64,000 bases of DNA from Psychromonas ingrahamii 37 (GTDB taxonomy: Bacteria > Pseudomonadota > Gammaproteobacteria > Enterobacterales > Psychromonadaceae): the NCBI RefSeq assembly GCF_000015285.1, contig NC_008709.1, positions 3,286,001 to 3,350,000 of the forward strand, given 5' to 3'. Made by a program: the position numbers and the translations under genes. Shown here piece after piece: positions 18,901 to 26,684 of this stretch (position 1 is its first letter; every line of letters starts with the position of its first letter). Below the pieces are notes generated by a model. The model did not search any database, was not told the origin of the DNA, and saw only the letters and a list, made by a program, of their open reading frames with translations.

Positions 18901-18944
18901 GACAGAGCGGTGGCAATTGATAGCGCCAGAACATTCTTTTTCAT
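15912..18944 (-). CDS. exeM: ExeM/Xds-type extracellular nuclease with GlyGly-CTERM tail
   Basis: 1010 aa secreted nuclease that degrades extracellular DNA. Seen: Sec signal peptide (MKKNVLALSIATALSFSAQA); lamin-tail domain (about 21-130, IIISEYIEGGSYNKAIEIANTG); an OB-like region (about 185-300); an endonuclease/exonuclease/phosphatase domain (about 470-850) with TIATFNVLNYF, LMEIENNGFG, NHLKSKGSPC, IMGDLNSYANEDA and SSDHDPAIVV; and a C-terminal GGSTGILSLFALLGLGFLRRK, the GlyGly-CTERM sorting signal cut by rhombosortase in type II secretion hosts. AAGGATATAAA precedes the ATG. Divergent from the 5'-nucleotidase gene, suggesting joint nucleotide or phosphate scavenging from DNA. Confidence 0.93.
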   Translation of the reverse strand: MKKNVLALSIATALSFSAQAEIIISEYIEGGSYNKAIEIANTGSSALTLGGYALAKSQNGSGEWEISLPLDDVTIAANSVYVVIHKTANDAIKAAAGAVIDSSGVVNHNGNDPIALLKNGSVHDMVGVMGGEDFAKDITLVRRVYSPSAVYNPRQWETFAKDSSSDLGQLGAEGQELAELVVNESTIMALQGSSWSSPYTDPDNNKYVSDETFIVAGVVTAIQTEKLGNDLGVGFFIQDGNGDNDPLTSDGIFVIGNISGLTVGDKVAVTGKVKEDYGWTKIDSTLVEGLSRGSTLAATALRILPTDENFDFTLERHEGMFVAFDKQSDMHVTRSFSFDYGPYRNNLMVANKRVNQHPNQSNAPAVHQGELDSAAEKQTDDNQDRRVVIESFIKAGDGIIPWYPDFAKEGAAQKGSSDDYIRIGDVIDGLEGVISYSYNDYRFYVTNQATKETFLHQASDRSKAPVMQDGDLTIATFNVLNYFNSQLGGEPNPLDQNRGAESAEEFDRQASKIVTAIVAINADILGLMEIENNGFGESSAIIDLLNRLNANLDDTNQYSIAQPQTEDLTNGFVGSDAITSQIIFKASKVSLETVRIIKMPEQHATPVTVYIDGQSETESGDNYMRDAITPTFSIAGSDEKLTISVNHLKSKGSPCWEDYKLQEGKDPDKQGSCENLRVSAAYQLGETMKNIEGNKLIMGDLNSYANEDAIMVLTNRDNAPADYQLKAARNTYIGGPDGEGVELHGDAGAIMTESYGYANVIRDRHPESHSYSYNDEVGTLDYILASASLKDKIVDSMYWNINSSESSLFEYSTKYTGYLPKYDNAYRSSDHDPAIVVLNFADKSVTPIVPVVITPALPAKVDLPVDAPQEPAGAISGVAFNISLNLLDAAKTANADLIIGDIASVLVNDGVNTRAVRVSNTTQKVLTGADFEAGYIVFEIEGLAGGDYTIQNIITNSKGEQKFSAMPVYFSVQERAAPIATESSINGGSTGILSLFALLGLGFLRRKAIK

Positions 18945-19297
18945 TTTATATCCTTAGTTTAGAAAGCCTAATCAATAAATTACAAGGGCTTCGGTTCGGT
19001 TATTTTTCAGCAAAATCATACGGTCAAAAATAAATATAATTTTATCGGGTGGTTTTTTATTTATTAATAATTTCATAAGAATGTGACATATACATGACTA
19101 GACAGCCTGTATTCAGGTAGCGCTATTTATTTTATTTAAGCAGCAGAGTCATATATGTTAAATATCTGCCTGACTTAATTTTTGTCAAAAAAATGACACA
19201 ATTATAATGTATTCTTGAACTTGCAAATGGAAGAGCCAATGTTTCATTGCTACACGGAGACAGATTACTGATTAAGATAATTTAAGGGTTGATTGCA
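18945..19297. other. Divergent regulatory region between exeM and the 5'-nucleotidase gene
   Basis: About 350 bp with no gene. It should hold both promoters. The rightward promoter candidate is listed separately. On the minus strand, CTAGTCATGTATATGTCAC at about 19083-19101 has two 7-bp half-sites 4 bp apart with partial match to a Pho box; weak evidence. Confidence 0.5.
19182..19208 (+). promoter_or_regulatory. Candidate promoter with inverted repeat upstream of the 5'-nucleotidase
   Basis: TTGTCA (19182-19187) and TATAAT (19203-19208) with a short 15-nt spacer. The -35 is part of an inverted repeat, TGTCA-A6-TGACA (19183-19198), which could bind a regulator. A short spacer is common where an activator is needed. 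A Pho-box reading (TTGTCAA-AAAA-ATGACAC) is possible but has several mismatches. Confidence 0.4.
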
Positions 19298-21031
19298 ATG
19301 AAAAAAATATTAATGAAAGGTTTAGTCGCAACAGCTGTGATTACAGCTTTAACGGCTTGTAATGACAATAACAGTGATCCACAGCTTGTTAGTGATCCAA
19401 AGCTTGTTGTTCCTCAAACCTGTGTTGAGGCTGCAGAGGACTGTACTACTTTTACTCTGCTTCATACTAATGATAACCATGGCCGTTTCTGGGAAAATAA
19501 ATACGGGGAATACGGCATGGCGGCACGTAAGACCTTGATCGATAATATTCGTGCGGAAGTTGAAGCTGATGGTGGAGAAAGTATTCTGCTCTCCGGCGGC
19601 GATATCAATACGGGGGTGCCTGAATCTGATTTGCAGGATGCGATTCCAGATTTTATCGGTATGAACCTAATCGAATATGATGCTATGGCGGTCGGTAATC
19701 ATGAATTTGATAACCCCTTATCTGTGGTAGAAATGCAGCGTAATTTGGCTAATTTTCCAATGCTGGCTGCCAATATATATGATAAAGCAACAGGTAAACG
19801 TTATTTTGATGCTTATAAAATATTCACTGTAAACGGACTGCGCATTGCTGTAATAGGCTTAACGACTGAAGATACGGTTAAGATAGGCAATCCGGAATTT
19901 ATTAGCAGTTTAGAGTTCAGGAATCCGCAAGAAGAAATTCAAAAAGTGATCAAAGAAATCAAAGCAGCCAATTCAGCCGATCTTATCTTTGCAACAACGC
20001 ATATGGGGCATTATGCTGATGGCCAAAACGGCAGCAATGCGCCGGGTGATGTTGCATTGGCGCGCGCTGTTAGCGAAGGTGACCTGCTGGCGATTATCGG
20101 CGGACATTCACAGAATCCCGTTTGTATGGAGCCCGGGGAAAATAGTTATGCCGCCGAATTTAAAGCGGGCGCGGATTGTGCTCCAGATCAGCAAAACGGG
20201 ACCTATATTCTGCAGGCACATGAATGGGGCAAGTATGTCGGTCGCGCTGATTTTGAATATTTCAACGGGAAATTACAACTGGCAAGTTACAAGTTAATTC
20301 CTGTTAACTTGAAAGAGAAAAATACAGAGGGTGAACGTGTCTTGATCGAGGATGCGATTAAAGCTGATATAAATACCTATGAAGTACTCAAATATTATCA
20401 GGACAAAGGTCAGGAATCACTTGGCGAAGTGATTGCAAGCACAGCAGTAAAACTTGATGGGGATCGTTCAATTGTTCGTTTCAAGCAGACTAATCTAGGT
20501 CATTTACTGGCAGAAGCACAAAGAGATAAAGTTGCTGCTGATATCGGAATAATGAACTCAGGTGGTGTGCGTGCTGATATTGAATTTGGAGATATCACCT
20601 ATAAAGATGTATTGACTGTGCAGCCCTTTGCAAACACTGTTACCAAGAGCACCATGACAGGTGCACAGATCTCGACATACCTGGGTGAGGTTGCTTCTTT
20701 ACAGATTGACTCCGGCGCTTATGCACAGTTAACCGGTGTGCAAATGACAGTTAACTGTACGGCTAAGACGGTGGCTATCACAGATATTAATGGTAAAGGT
20801 TACGATGCGGCTGGATCTTACAGCTTTACTGTGCCCAGCTTTAATGCCGCAGGCGGCGACGGATACCCCATCCTTACACCTGTTATGACTGGTTATGTTG
20901 ATGCTGAAGTACTGTACAGCTATCTGAAAGCACGGGTCTCTATTGCCGCTGGTGATTTTGCACCTTCAGCAAGTGATGTCATATATGAAAACTCGTTGAG
21001 TAGTGATGGTTGTCAGATAGCAGCTGGATAA
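19298..21031 (+). CDS. Lipoprotein 5'-nucleotidase/2',3'-cyclic phosphodiesterase (UshA/NutA-like)
   Basis: 577 aa from the ATG at 19298 (AAGGG upstream); an in-frame TTG at 19289 is less likely. Outer-surface or periplasmic enzyme that removes phosphate from nucleotides. Seen: lipoprotein signal with lipobox LTAC (Cys about 21); calcineurin-like metallophosphatase domain with TNDNHG, SGGDIN, VGNHEFDNP, TTHMGH and GGHSQNP; then the 5'-nucleotidase C-terminal domain with IMNSGGVRADIEFGDITYKD and VPSFNAAGGDGYP. Length and domains match UshA/NutA (about 550-560). With the divergent exeM it could turn extracellular DNA into nucleosides and phosphate. No clear terminator; a GGCTGGACGCCC hairpin lies at 21050-21075. 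Confidence 0.92.
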   Translation: MKKILMKGLVATAVITALTACNDNNSDPQLVSDPKLVVPQTCVEAAEDCTTFTLLHTNDNHGRFWENKYGEYGMAARKTLIDNIRAEVEADGGESILLSGGDINTGVPESDLQDAIPDFIGMNLIEYDAMAVGNHEFDNPLSVVEMQRNLANFPMLAANIYDKATGKRYFDAYKIFTVNGLRIAVIGLTTEDTVKIGNPEFISSLEFRNPQEEIQKVIKEIKAANSADLIFATTHMGHYADGQNGSNAPGDVALARAVSEGDLLAIIGGHSQNPVCMEPGENSYAAEFKAGADCAPDQQNGTYILQAHEWGKYVGRADFEYFNGKLQLASYKLIPVNLKEKNTEGERVLIEDAIKADINTYEVLKYYQDKGQESLGEVIASTAVKLDGDRSIVRFKQTNLGHLLAEAQRDKVAADIGIMNSGGVRADIEFGDITYKDVLTVQPFANTVTKSTMTGAQISTYLGEVASLQIDSGAYAQLTGVQMTVNCTAKTVAITDINGKGYDAAGSYSFTVPSFNAAGGDGYPILTPVMTGYVDAEVLYSYLKARVSIAAGDFAPSASDVIYENSLSSDGCQIAAG

Positions 21032-21089
21032 TACTTAAGTCATATTGAGAAAGGCTGGACGCCCAAACCTTTCTCTTATCCCCCTGGCC

Positions 21090-21463
21090 TCTTCCGGTGA
21101 TTTTATTAAGAGCTTATTACTGCTGTTTTCTGCAGCACGGACTGAGATTCCCGCTAACACACTGCGGGAATGACAGTTCCTAGGGTACGCGCCGCACACC
21201 AATTTACGCGGCTTAAAATTGGGGTCAGAAAATTGGGGTCAGAGTAACGAAACGAAAGGCGGGGCACCCAAACCTTTCCTCAGGCCAAAATGAGAGCAGA
21301 AAAATTCCCTCAGTATAAATACAGTAAAAGCATTTTAGTTTGATATGGGTGAGATCTTTCCTGTTTTTATGAATTCAGGTTAATGATCAAAACCAAAGAT
21401 CCTGATGGTTTTTAAAAGGTATTAACTACGTTTTAAGCAAAAGGAAAGACGCAACCCTATTCC
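21090..21463. repeat. Long dispersed repeat, right copy (about 374 bp)
   Basis: Direct repeat of 15340-15640 with an extra segment of about 66 bp (21182-21247) that carries a duplicated AATTGGGGTCAGA. The last 210 bp are nearly identical to the left copy. Contains a GGCGGGGCACCC version of the family hairpin. It fills most of the 460-bp gap between the 5'-nucleotidase and the AEC gene; nothing else is seen in that gap. Confidence 0.85.
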
Positions 21464-21494
21464 TCACACTCATGGCTGACGATTCGGACTCTAA

Positions 21495-22406
21495 TTAAAG
21501 CAACAGTATTCCTAATACAGGCATAATAAGAAATGCTAATAAAGTTTGCACTGTAATAATAGAGGCCATTGTCTCTTTATCGCCACCTAATTGGCGTGCA
21601 AGTATGTATGCAGAAGGCGCTGTTGGCGTCATAAAGGCAATAATCAATACGGCTGCTGCGACACCAGTAAGTCCCGTATAGGAAACTAAAAATATAGTAA
21701 TCAATGGCTTTAGTCCAAACTGCGCTATTGACGATAAAGCAATAGCCCTAAAATGGCCTTTGATTTCTTGTAGCTGAAGCGCCGCTCCAACGGCTAAAAG
21801 TCCAAAGGGTAATGCCGCTTGCCCCACTATTTCTAGAACATCTCCAACAAAGGGTAATCCAATACCGCTTATACTTAAAAACCAACCAATAACACAAGCT
21901 ATGATTAATGGATTGCCAACAATCTGTTTTATAAAGGGTAATACCCCTTGAAATGAAGCTTTCCCCCAAATCACAAAAACGGATATGCACCACAAATTGA
22001 TCAATACAATCATAAAACCAGCAGCAACAGAGCCCATTGCGAGTCCCGTTGCACCATATAAACTTTGTGCAACAGCCAGTGTAATGTAAGTGTTGAAGCG
22101 TATACCACCTTGGAAAATTGAAGTGAAAGTCGCATTATTCTTTGACAGTGCTTTACGTAAAATAATAAGTAATAGCGCGGATGTCATTATTGTTCCAACG
22201 ACAATCAATAACATTGATGGCCAAGGCGCGCCAATAAGAGATTGTTTTCCAAGAGTTCTAATGAGCAAAGCCGGTAAAAGCACAAAATAGGTCAGTTTTT
22301 CTATGCCTGGCCAAGTTTCTTCTGGCAAAAATTTAATGCGCCTTAAAATAAATCCCAAAATAATAAGAATCATAATGGGGATAAGCGCTGTAATAAAAGT
22401 CATCAT
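21495..22406 (-). CDS. AEC (auxin efflux carrier) family transporter
   Basis: 303 aa inner-membrane protein with about ten hydrophobic helices, Gly- and Pro-rich (MILIILGFILRR, FVLLPALLIRTLGKQ, LLAVGAALQL, FMTPTAPSAYILARQLGG). The length and the last motif (TAPSAYILARQLGGD) are typical of the bacterial PF03547 group, some of which export malate or other organic anions. Substrate cannot be read from sequence. Stands alone, leftward; the two ATG codons at 22406 and 22403 are equally possible starts. Confidence 0.87.
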   Translation of the reverse strand: MMTFITALIPIMILIILGFILRRIKFLPEETWPGIEKLTYFVLLPALLIRTLGKQSLIGAPWPSMLLIVVGTIMTSALLLIILRKALSKNNATFTSIFQGGIRFNTYITLAVAQSLYGATGLAMGSVAAGFMIVLINLWCISVFVIWGKASFQGVLPFIKQIVGNPLIIACVIGWFLSISGIGLPFVGDVLEIVGQAALPFGLLAVGAALQLQEIKGHFRAIALSSIAQFGLKPLITIFLVSYTGLTGVAAAVLIIAFMTPTAPSAYILARQLGGDKETMASIITVQTLLAFLIMPVLGILLL

Positions 22407-22650
22407 TTTGAACTCACTGGAATTTTGCAGTTAACTGGCTGGTTTTAATAGTTTGAAAATGAAATGAAAACCACAATAATTTATATTTGCTTGATATTCA
22501 ATGGATTATTCTATTTTTAATAATAGACAGGTTAAATTGAGCGACAAATTTGTCAGGAAAAAATTTGAACGTTGGAATTTACGACAACGACCTGAAAGGC
22601 ATAGGGCAGGACGCTGAAGTCATTTACGCCAGTTCAGGCTTATGAGCGAG

Positions 22651-22711
22651 ACAGGCTCAAGCAATGCCTGCTTAGTTGTGGCGTGACATCGCAAAGTTGG
22701 CGGTGGGTTAG
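22651..22711 (+). pseudogene. Remnant of a DUF3427 helicase gene, extreme C-terminal end
   Basis: Reading frame with an in-frame TAG gives AQAMPA-stop-LWRDIAKLAVG-stop, aligned with the LAQAMPAYLWHDTAKLAVG end of the 6216-6451 relic. The DNA identity continues into the following hairpin and flank (to about 22795). Confidence 0.6.
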
Positions 22712-22738
22712 AATAAGCTTTTGATTTGAAAAATGGAA

Positions 22739-22771
22739 CACCATAATGGTGAGCAATCTACCGTTGTGGTG
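22739..22771 (+). terminator. Hairpin following the DUF3427 remnant (second copy)
   Basis: 11-bp stem CACCATAATGG / CCGTTGTGGTG with an 11-nt loop. Compared with 6480-6512, one base pair has changed on both sides (C-G to A-T) and two pairs became G-U, so pairing is kept although sequence changed. Confidence 0.55.
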
Positions 22772-22883
22772 ATAAAGAAATTTTTATGGTTTATTCGGAC
22801 CTATAGCGAGACTATGATGAACTTAGTTTAGCATTACCTTTAACGCCCCCTGGTGTTGAAGCACTAGGAAAGGAGGATATGAT

Positions 22884-23807
22884 ATGACTGTTGGTATTAT
22901 TAGTCATCACCGTTGTAGTCGCCATAATATGGGGGATCACCACCCGGAAAGCCCTCAAAGGATGGGGGCAATACAAGATCAGTTAATTAGAAGTGGCCTT
23001 GAATACGTTATTCACCAATATGATGCAACACCGATTGCCCGTGAAATTATTGAACTTGCTCATGACAAGAAATATATAGACTACATTTTCGACAATGCCC
23101 CAAAAGAAGGGATGTTTCGCGTTGATGATGATACATCAATGAACCCTGAATCGCTCCCCGCAGCTTTACTTTCTGCCGGAGCCGCAATTAATGCTGTTGA
23201 TTTAGTGATGGATAAAACACTTAGCGCCGTATTTTGTGCCACTCGCCCCCCCGGGCATCATGCAGAATATGATAAAGGAATGGGATTTTGTTTCTTCAAT
23301 AATATTGCAATTGCTGCCGCATACGCCAAAAAAAAGTATCAACTAGAACGAGTGGCCATTCTAGACTTTGATGTGCATCACGGTAATGGCACAGAAAATA
23401 TCGTTAAAAATAAAACTGGTTATTTATTTTGCTCAACCTACCAATACCCATTTTTCCCTTTTGAAATGCAGGAGAGTAATACCCCTCCCATCATTAACAC
23501 CCCATTGCCAGCAACCACAAAAGGTCCTGAATTTCGTCAAGCCATTACTGAAAACTGGTTACCTGCCTTGCATAAATTTAAACCACAATTAATTTTAATT
23601 TCAGCAGGCTTTGATGCTCATATAGAAGATGAAATGTCGCAAATAAGTTTAACTGAAAGCGATTATCGTTGGGTAACTGACGAAATAAAGATTATTGCCG
23701 ATCAATACGCCGAAGGCCGGATTGTTTCCATGCTAGAGGGGGGCTATGCCTTAAATGCCCTAGGGCGAAGTGTCGTTGAACATGTAAAAGGTTTGATTGG
23801 TAGTTAA
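22884..23807 (+). CDS. HDAC-like deacetylase (histone deacetylase/acetoin utilisation superfamily)
   Basis: 307 aa zinc-dependent amidohydrolase of the arginase-fold deacetylase family; bacterial members remove acetyl or other acyl groups from polyamines, lysine side chains or acetoin-pathway enzymes. Seen: HPESPQRM near the N-terminus; catalytic His pair in RPPGHHAEYDKGMGFCFFNN; zinc ligands in ILDFDVHHGNGT and ISAGFDAH; LEGGYAL near the end. The class IIa-like order and length fit. Strong ribosome-binding site (AAAGGAGG). Stands alone between two relic-containing spacers, so no partner is suggested and the substrate is unknown. Confidence 0.92.
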   Translation: MTVGIISHHRCSRHNMGDHHPESPQRMGAIQDQLIRSGLEYVIHQYDATPIAREIIELAHDKKYIDYIFDNAPKEGMFRVDDDTSMNPESLPAALLSAGAAINAVDLVMDKTLSAVFCATRPPGHHAEYDKGMGFCFFNNIAIAAAYAKKKYQLERVAILDFDVHHGNGTENIVKNKTGYLFCSTYQYPFFPFEMQESNTPPIINTPLPATTKGPEFRQAITENWLPALHKFKPQLILISAGFDAHIEDEMSQISLTESDYRWVTDEIKIIADQYAEGRIVSMLEGGYALNALGRSVVEHVKGLIGS

Positions 23808-23939
23808 TACTGTCGAACTAAATTAAAGCTAAATATAATGATATTCCCCTAGCCCGTGTCTCGTTATGAGGTTGGCTTGTCAAATCAGATAAGGATTACA
23901 TGCTTTCTGATAGTAACGGACTTCAGCTGAGCGTTATAA

Positions 23940-24020
23940 CCAGTGGATTTTGTAAAGTTTGAGGGCAGCCAGACGATGAATATCACATGGAAACTGGCTC
24001 AAGCAATGCCTGCTTTATAA
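23940..24020 (+). pseudogene. Remnant of a DUF3427 helicase gene, C-terminal end (third copy)
   Basis: In-frame reading PVDFVKFEGSQTMNITWKL then AQAMPAL-stop, matching the typical DUF3427 end and the other two relics. Only about 26 codons remain. Confidence 0.65.
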
Positions 24021-24152
24021 GTAGTCACTGAAATGTGCTTTTAATGCTTTCCCTTTTTTAGTGGAAAAGGGAATGAGTTAACCGAATGGCATCATTGGAT
24101 TACAGATTTAGGTCTGTGATCTTTTTTGTTTATTTCAGAGTAGGAGTAAATT

Positions 24153-24220
24153 AAGCGCTTATACTGCTGTTTTTTGCAGTACGGACTGAGATTCTCGCTA
24201 AAATACTGCAGGAATGACAG
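24153..24220. repeat. Partial copy of the long dispersed repeat
   Basis: Shares AGCGCTTATACTGCTGTTTT, GCAGTACGGACTGAGATT and the CGGGAATGACAG-like end with the left parts of the repeats at 15340 and 21090; the rest is missing. Confidence 0.7.
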
Positions 24221-24578
24221 AGGGCTGAGTGCGGGGTAACAAGCGAGCATAAAGGTATGGCTGTTCATCAAAAGCCACAAGCAGTTAAACAATGGTAGAC
24301 TAGGCCTTAAAAAGATTGGATCACCAATAAGCTTGGGTGCTCGATTACAATTGAAAATAAAGTTAGCTATTGTAGTTTTTTTAGACTATCATACGTTTGC
24401 TCTGAAAAATAAGAGTTATTAATGAAAGAATAAAGTCCAAGTTGTTATCTCAGTTGCTCCCACGTTATCGTAGTTGTCCTTAGTTTATCCCTTAGCTTCA
24501 TCATCACATTCAATAATTCAGTTCTCAGTACTTCGCATTTTGGCGATATTTCTAATGAATTTATATAAGGGACACAAC

Positions 24579-24791
24579 ATGTCTAATTCAACTACCGGTT
24601 TAGTAAAATGGTTTGACGAAGCAAAAGGTTTCGGTTTTCTTACTCAAGATAACGGCGGAGCTGATGTATTTTGTCATTTCCGTGCAATTGCTTCTGAAGG
24701 CTTTAAAACATTGGCTGAAGGCCAAAAAGTTTCATTTGAAGTTGAGCAAGGCCAAAAAGGTCTGCAGGCTGGAAATGTAATCGCACTATAA
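24579..24791 (+). CDS. Cold-shock protein (CspA family)
   Basis: 70 aa single-strand RNA/DNA-binding OB-fold protein, an RNA chaperone. RNP1 KGFGFLTQ and RNP2 VFCHF are present, with [13 protein letters not shown] at the start. The ATG at 24579 (AAGGGACACAAC upstream) is the true start; the frame is open 35 codons further but that part is leader. Phe-for-Val/His change in RNP2 (VFCHFRAI rather than VFVHFSAI) is conservative. Monocistronic with a following hairpin. Confidence 0.95.
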   Translation: MSNSTTGLVKWFDEAKGFGFLTQDNGGADVFCHFRAIASEGFKTLAEGQKVSFEVEQGQKGLQAGNVIAL

Positions 24792-24805
24792 TGTAGTGCA
24801 ATCAA

Positions 24806-24828
24806 AAAGGTGATTATAGATCACCTTT
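24806..24828 (+). terminator. Terminator of the cold-shock gene
   Basis: Perfect 9-bp stem AAAGGTGAT/ATCACCTTT with a 5-nt loop, 14 nt after the stop; U-run is short (TTTAATTT). Confidence 0.7.
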
Positions 24829-24977
24829 AATTTAGTAAATCATAACAGCATTAAATTATCCGCTACAAAGATTGACCCCAATAACACCCACTTCAGTTTG
24901 TGTCATGTCGATTTATCTTTTTATTGTTAGCGCTAAAATTTAAAACTGTACTTTTAAATCCAAATAAGGAATTTGTT

Positions 24978-25070
24978 ATGGCTCGTGCTACGGGAAGAAA
25001 AAGATTTTGGTATCATCAAAATCGCGATCAAATATCAGAAACAAAAAACACCATTAAACAATCACAATAA
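24978..25070 (+). CDS. Possible 30-residue basic peptide
   Basis: ATG preceded by AAGGA at a 7-nt spacing; reads MARATGRKRFWYHQNRDQIS and ten more residues to TAA. Strongly basic start, no membrane segment. No family recognised. It could be a real small protein or chance; the good ribosome-binding site is the main argument. Confidence 0.35.
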   Translation: MARATGRKRFWYHQNRDQISETKNTIKQSQ

Positions 25071-25302
25071 AAAATCACAATAATTAACTCAGTAAGACCC
25101 TAAGCGATGTTATTTTTGAGGAGCCTCTATCCTCTTAAAATAACCGAGCGGGAATACTTTTCGTCCCCCCTACAGGCGAATAACACATTGATAATATTAA
25201 ACCCTATCAAAATCAGTCAGTGAAAAAACCGGACTCTTATACCAATTCTACTAATTATGTGATCTAATAGTATTCCAATTATTAAATAATGAAACGCTAT
25301 TG

Positions 25303-25788
25303 ATGACTACAAAAAAACATGACTTTACTGCATTAGCTAAAACGCATCAAAGCGTTCGAATGAGGCTCCGTTTTTTAGCACTTGCACACTTCCAAGAAGG
25401 TAATTCACGCACTGCTATCGCTAAATTTTTAAAGGTCAGCCGAACCAGTATAAATAAATGGATCTCTCAGTATCACCAATTTGGAATGGATGGCTTAATC
25501 GATAAAAAAACAACTGGCAGGCCTTTTCGATTATCGAACGAGCAACATAAGCAACTCATTCATTATGTAACTGAGTCATCTAAAAGTGAGCTTGGTGGAC
25601 GATTAAATGGCTCAGACATACAACTTTATATAGAAGAAAATTTTGCAGTGCATTACCATTTATCAAGTGTTTATAAGTTACTGCATAAGTTAGGTTTTTC
25701 TTGGATAACATCCCGTTCTAAGCACCCTAAGCAATCAATTGAAGCGCAAGAGGATTTTAAAAAAATTCCAATTCAAAACGATCTTTAA
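25303..25788 (+). CDS. IS630-family transposase, N-terminal part
   Basis: 161 aa from ATG 25303. DNA-binding part with helix-turn-helix regions (RTAIAKFLKVSRTSINKWIS; GSDIQLYIEENFAVHYHLSS) typical of IS630 transposases. It runs out of frame at an A7 run at about 25759: removing one A joins it to the downstream frame, so it is either a one-base insertion or a +1 slippage site. Confidence 0.8.
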   Translation: MTTKKHDFTALAKTHQSVRMRLRFLALAHFQEGNSRTAIAKFLKVSRTSINKWISQYHQFGMDGLIDKKTTGRPFRLSNEQHKQLIHYVTESSKSELGGRLNGSDIQLYIEENFAVHYHLSSVYKLLHKLGFSWITSRSKHPKQSIEAQEDFKKIPIQNDL

Positions 25789-26335
25789 GATCCCTGGTCA
25801 TATTGCATTAGATCGTGTGGATATATGGCTACAAGATGAAGCACGATTTGGCCAGCAAAATACAACAACCAAATTATGGGCTGAAAAAGGTAGCCGTCCA
25901 AGAGCAGTAAAACAACAGCAATTCGAATACGCCTATTTATTTGGATCTGTCTGTATTACCAATGGCGCTTCAGAAGCACTAGTCGTACCTTATGTAAACA
26001 AAGACATTATGATGACGCATCTTCAACAAATATCAGATAGAACCCCAATTGATAGACATGCCGTTATCATCATGGGTGGTGCTGGTTGGCATAGCGATGA
26101 TATTGACGCTGACTTCAAGAATTTAACAATCATAAAGCTGCCACCCTATTCACCCGAACTAAATCCGATTGAACAGGTATGGAGTTGGCTTCGACAACAT
26201 CACTTAGCAAACAGATGTTTCAGTGGTTATGATTCAATAGTTGAAACTGTCTGTGATGCTTGGAATGATTTTGTAAGTGACAGCAAAAGAGTGATAAAAA
26301 TGTGTACGAGGGATTGGATGTCATTGATCAGTTAA
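25739..26335 (+). CDS. IS630-family transposase, catalytic part (out of frame)
   Basis: Continuation of the transposase in the next frame; meaningful homology starts near 25765. DDE region: first Asp in WLQDEARFGQ, Glu in PPYSPELNPIEQVW. The second catalytic Asp is expected in the motif MDGAGWH; here it reads MGGAGWH, a one-base Asp-to-Gly change. Transposition activity is therefore unlikely. Confidence 0.8.
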   Translation: MKRKRILKKFQFKTIFKIPGHIALDRVDIWLQDEARFGQQNTTTKLWAEKGSRPRAVKQQQFEYAYLFGSVCITNGASEALVVPYVNKDIMMTHLQQISDRTPIDRHAVIIMGGAGWHSDDIDADFKNLTIIKLPPYSPELNPIEQVWSWLRQHHLANRCFSGYDSIVETVCDAWNDFVSDSKRVIKMCTRDWMSLIS

Positions 26336-26429
26336 ATAAGCGGATTGGTATTAAACCTTTCTAACCAGCCTTTTTCTATAAAACATTCCGCCAAGAAACT
26401 GCTCAAACTTAATAAATCAACCAGTCATG

Positions 26430-26660
26430 CGGCATCTCTTTTAAGCGCCCTCTTTTCAGTAATTAAAGCATTAATACCAAAGACATTAAGTTTATGATCA
26501 CAAAATTGGCACTCATAAAGCAGTAGGGTGCATTCTATGCACCGCGAACAGCCGTAATCGGTGCGCGGAGCGCACCCTACTAAGCGCCCTCTTTACAGTA
26601 ATAAAGCTTCAAACAGATAATCAACTTGTTGTCTGCATTTAAACTCAGCAAAGCGGGAAG
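26430..26660 (-). pseudogene. Fragments of an HNH nuclease gene tail, split by a palindromic repeat
   Basis: On the minus strand, 26660-26590 reads LNADNK..DYLFEALLL and 26480-26440 reads ALITEKRALKRDAA, which together match the LNADN..DDLFEALLPQRGLKRDGA end of the relic at 14625-15149. A 60-bp palindromic repeat (26521-26580) lies between two copies of AAGCGCCCTCTTT, so it appears to have entered here with a duplication. Confidence 0.55.
26521..26580. repeat. REP-like palindromic element
   Basis: Ends GTAGGGTGC/GCACCCTAC as a perfect inverted pair; interior ATGCACCGC...GGTGCGCGGAGC. The same family occurs at 26742-26792, 36168-36225, five times in 51775-52200 and at the right window edge. 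Confidence 0.85.
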
Positions 26661-26684
26661 GCGTAAACGGTAAGCGAAAAAACG

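Larger units (their letters stand above)
22407..22883. other. Intergenic region with DUF3427 remnant
   Basis: About 480 bp between divergent genes. 22560-22800 is similar to the region downstream of the DUF3427 remnant at 6.4-6.5 kb. Apart from the relic and hairpin listed separately I see no gene. GGAAAGGAGG just before 22884 is the Shine-Dalgarno of the deacetylase gene. Confidence 0.65.
23808..24578. other. Intergenic region: DUF3427 relic, repeat fragment, csp leader
   Basis: About 770 bp. It includes the relic at 23940-24020 and a partial copy of the long repeat at 24153-24220. The last 150 bp before the cold-shock gene probably contain its promoter and a long 5' leader, as is usual for cspA-type genes; I could not identify a cold-box with certainty. 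Confidence 0.55.
25240..26350 (+). mobile_element. IS630-family insertion sequence (about 1.11 kb)
   Basis: Ends are imperfect inverted repeats of about 25 bp starting TACCAAT on both sides (about 18 of 25 matching), and both ends begin with TA, the target that IS630/Tc1-mariner elements duplicate. The transposase frame lies inside, interrupted by a frameshift and with an altered catalytic residue, so this copy is probably dead unless helped in trans. Confidence 0.85.

Noticed and set aside
24474..24578. N-terminal extension of the cold-shock protein
   Set aside because: The 35 extra codons resemble nothing, and the ATG at 24579 has the ribosome site and matches the family start.
24806..24828. 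Riboswitch or structured RNA after the cold-shock gene
   Set aside because: The hairpin is simple and directly follows the stop, as expected for a terminator.
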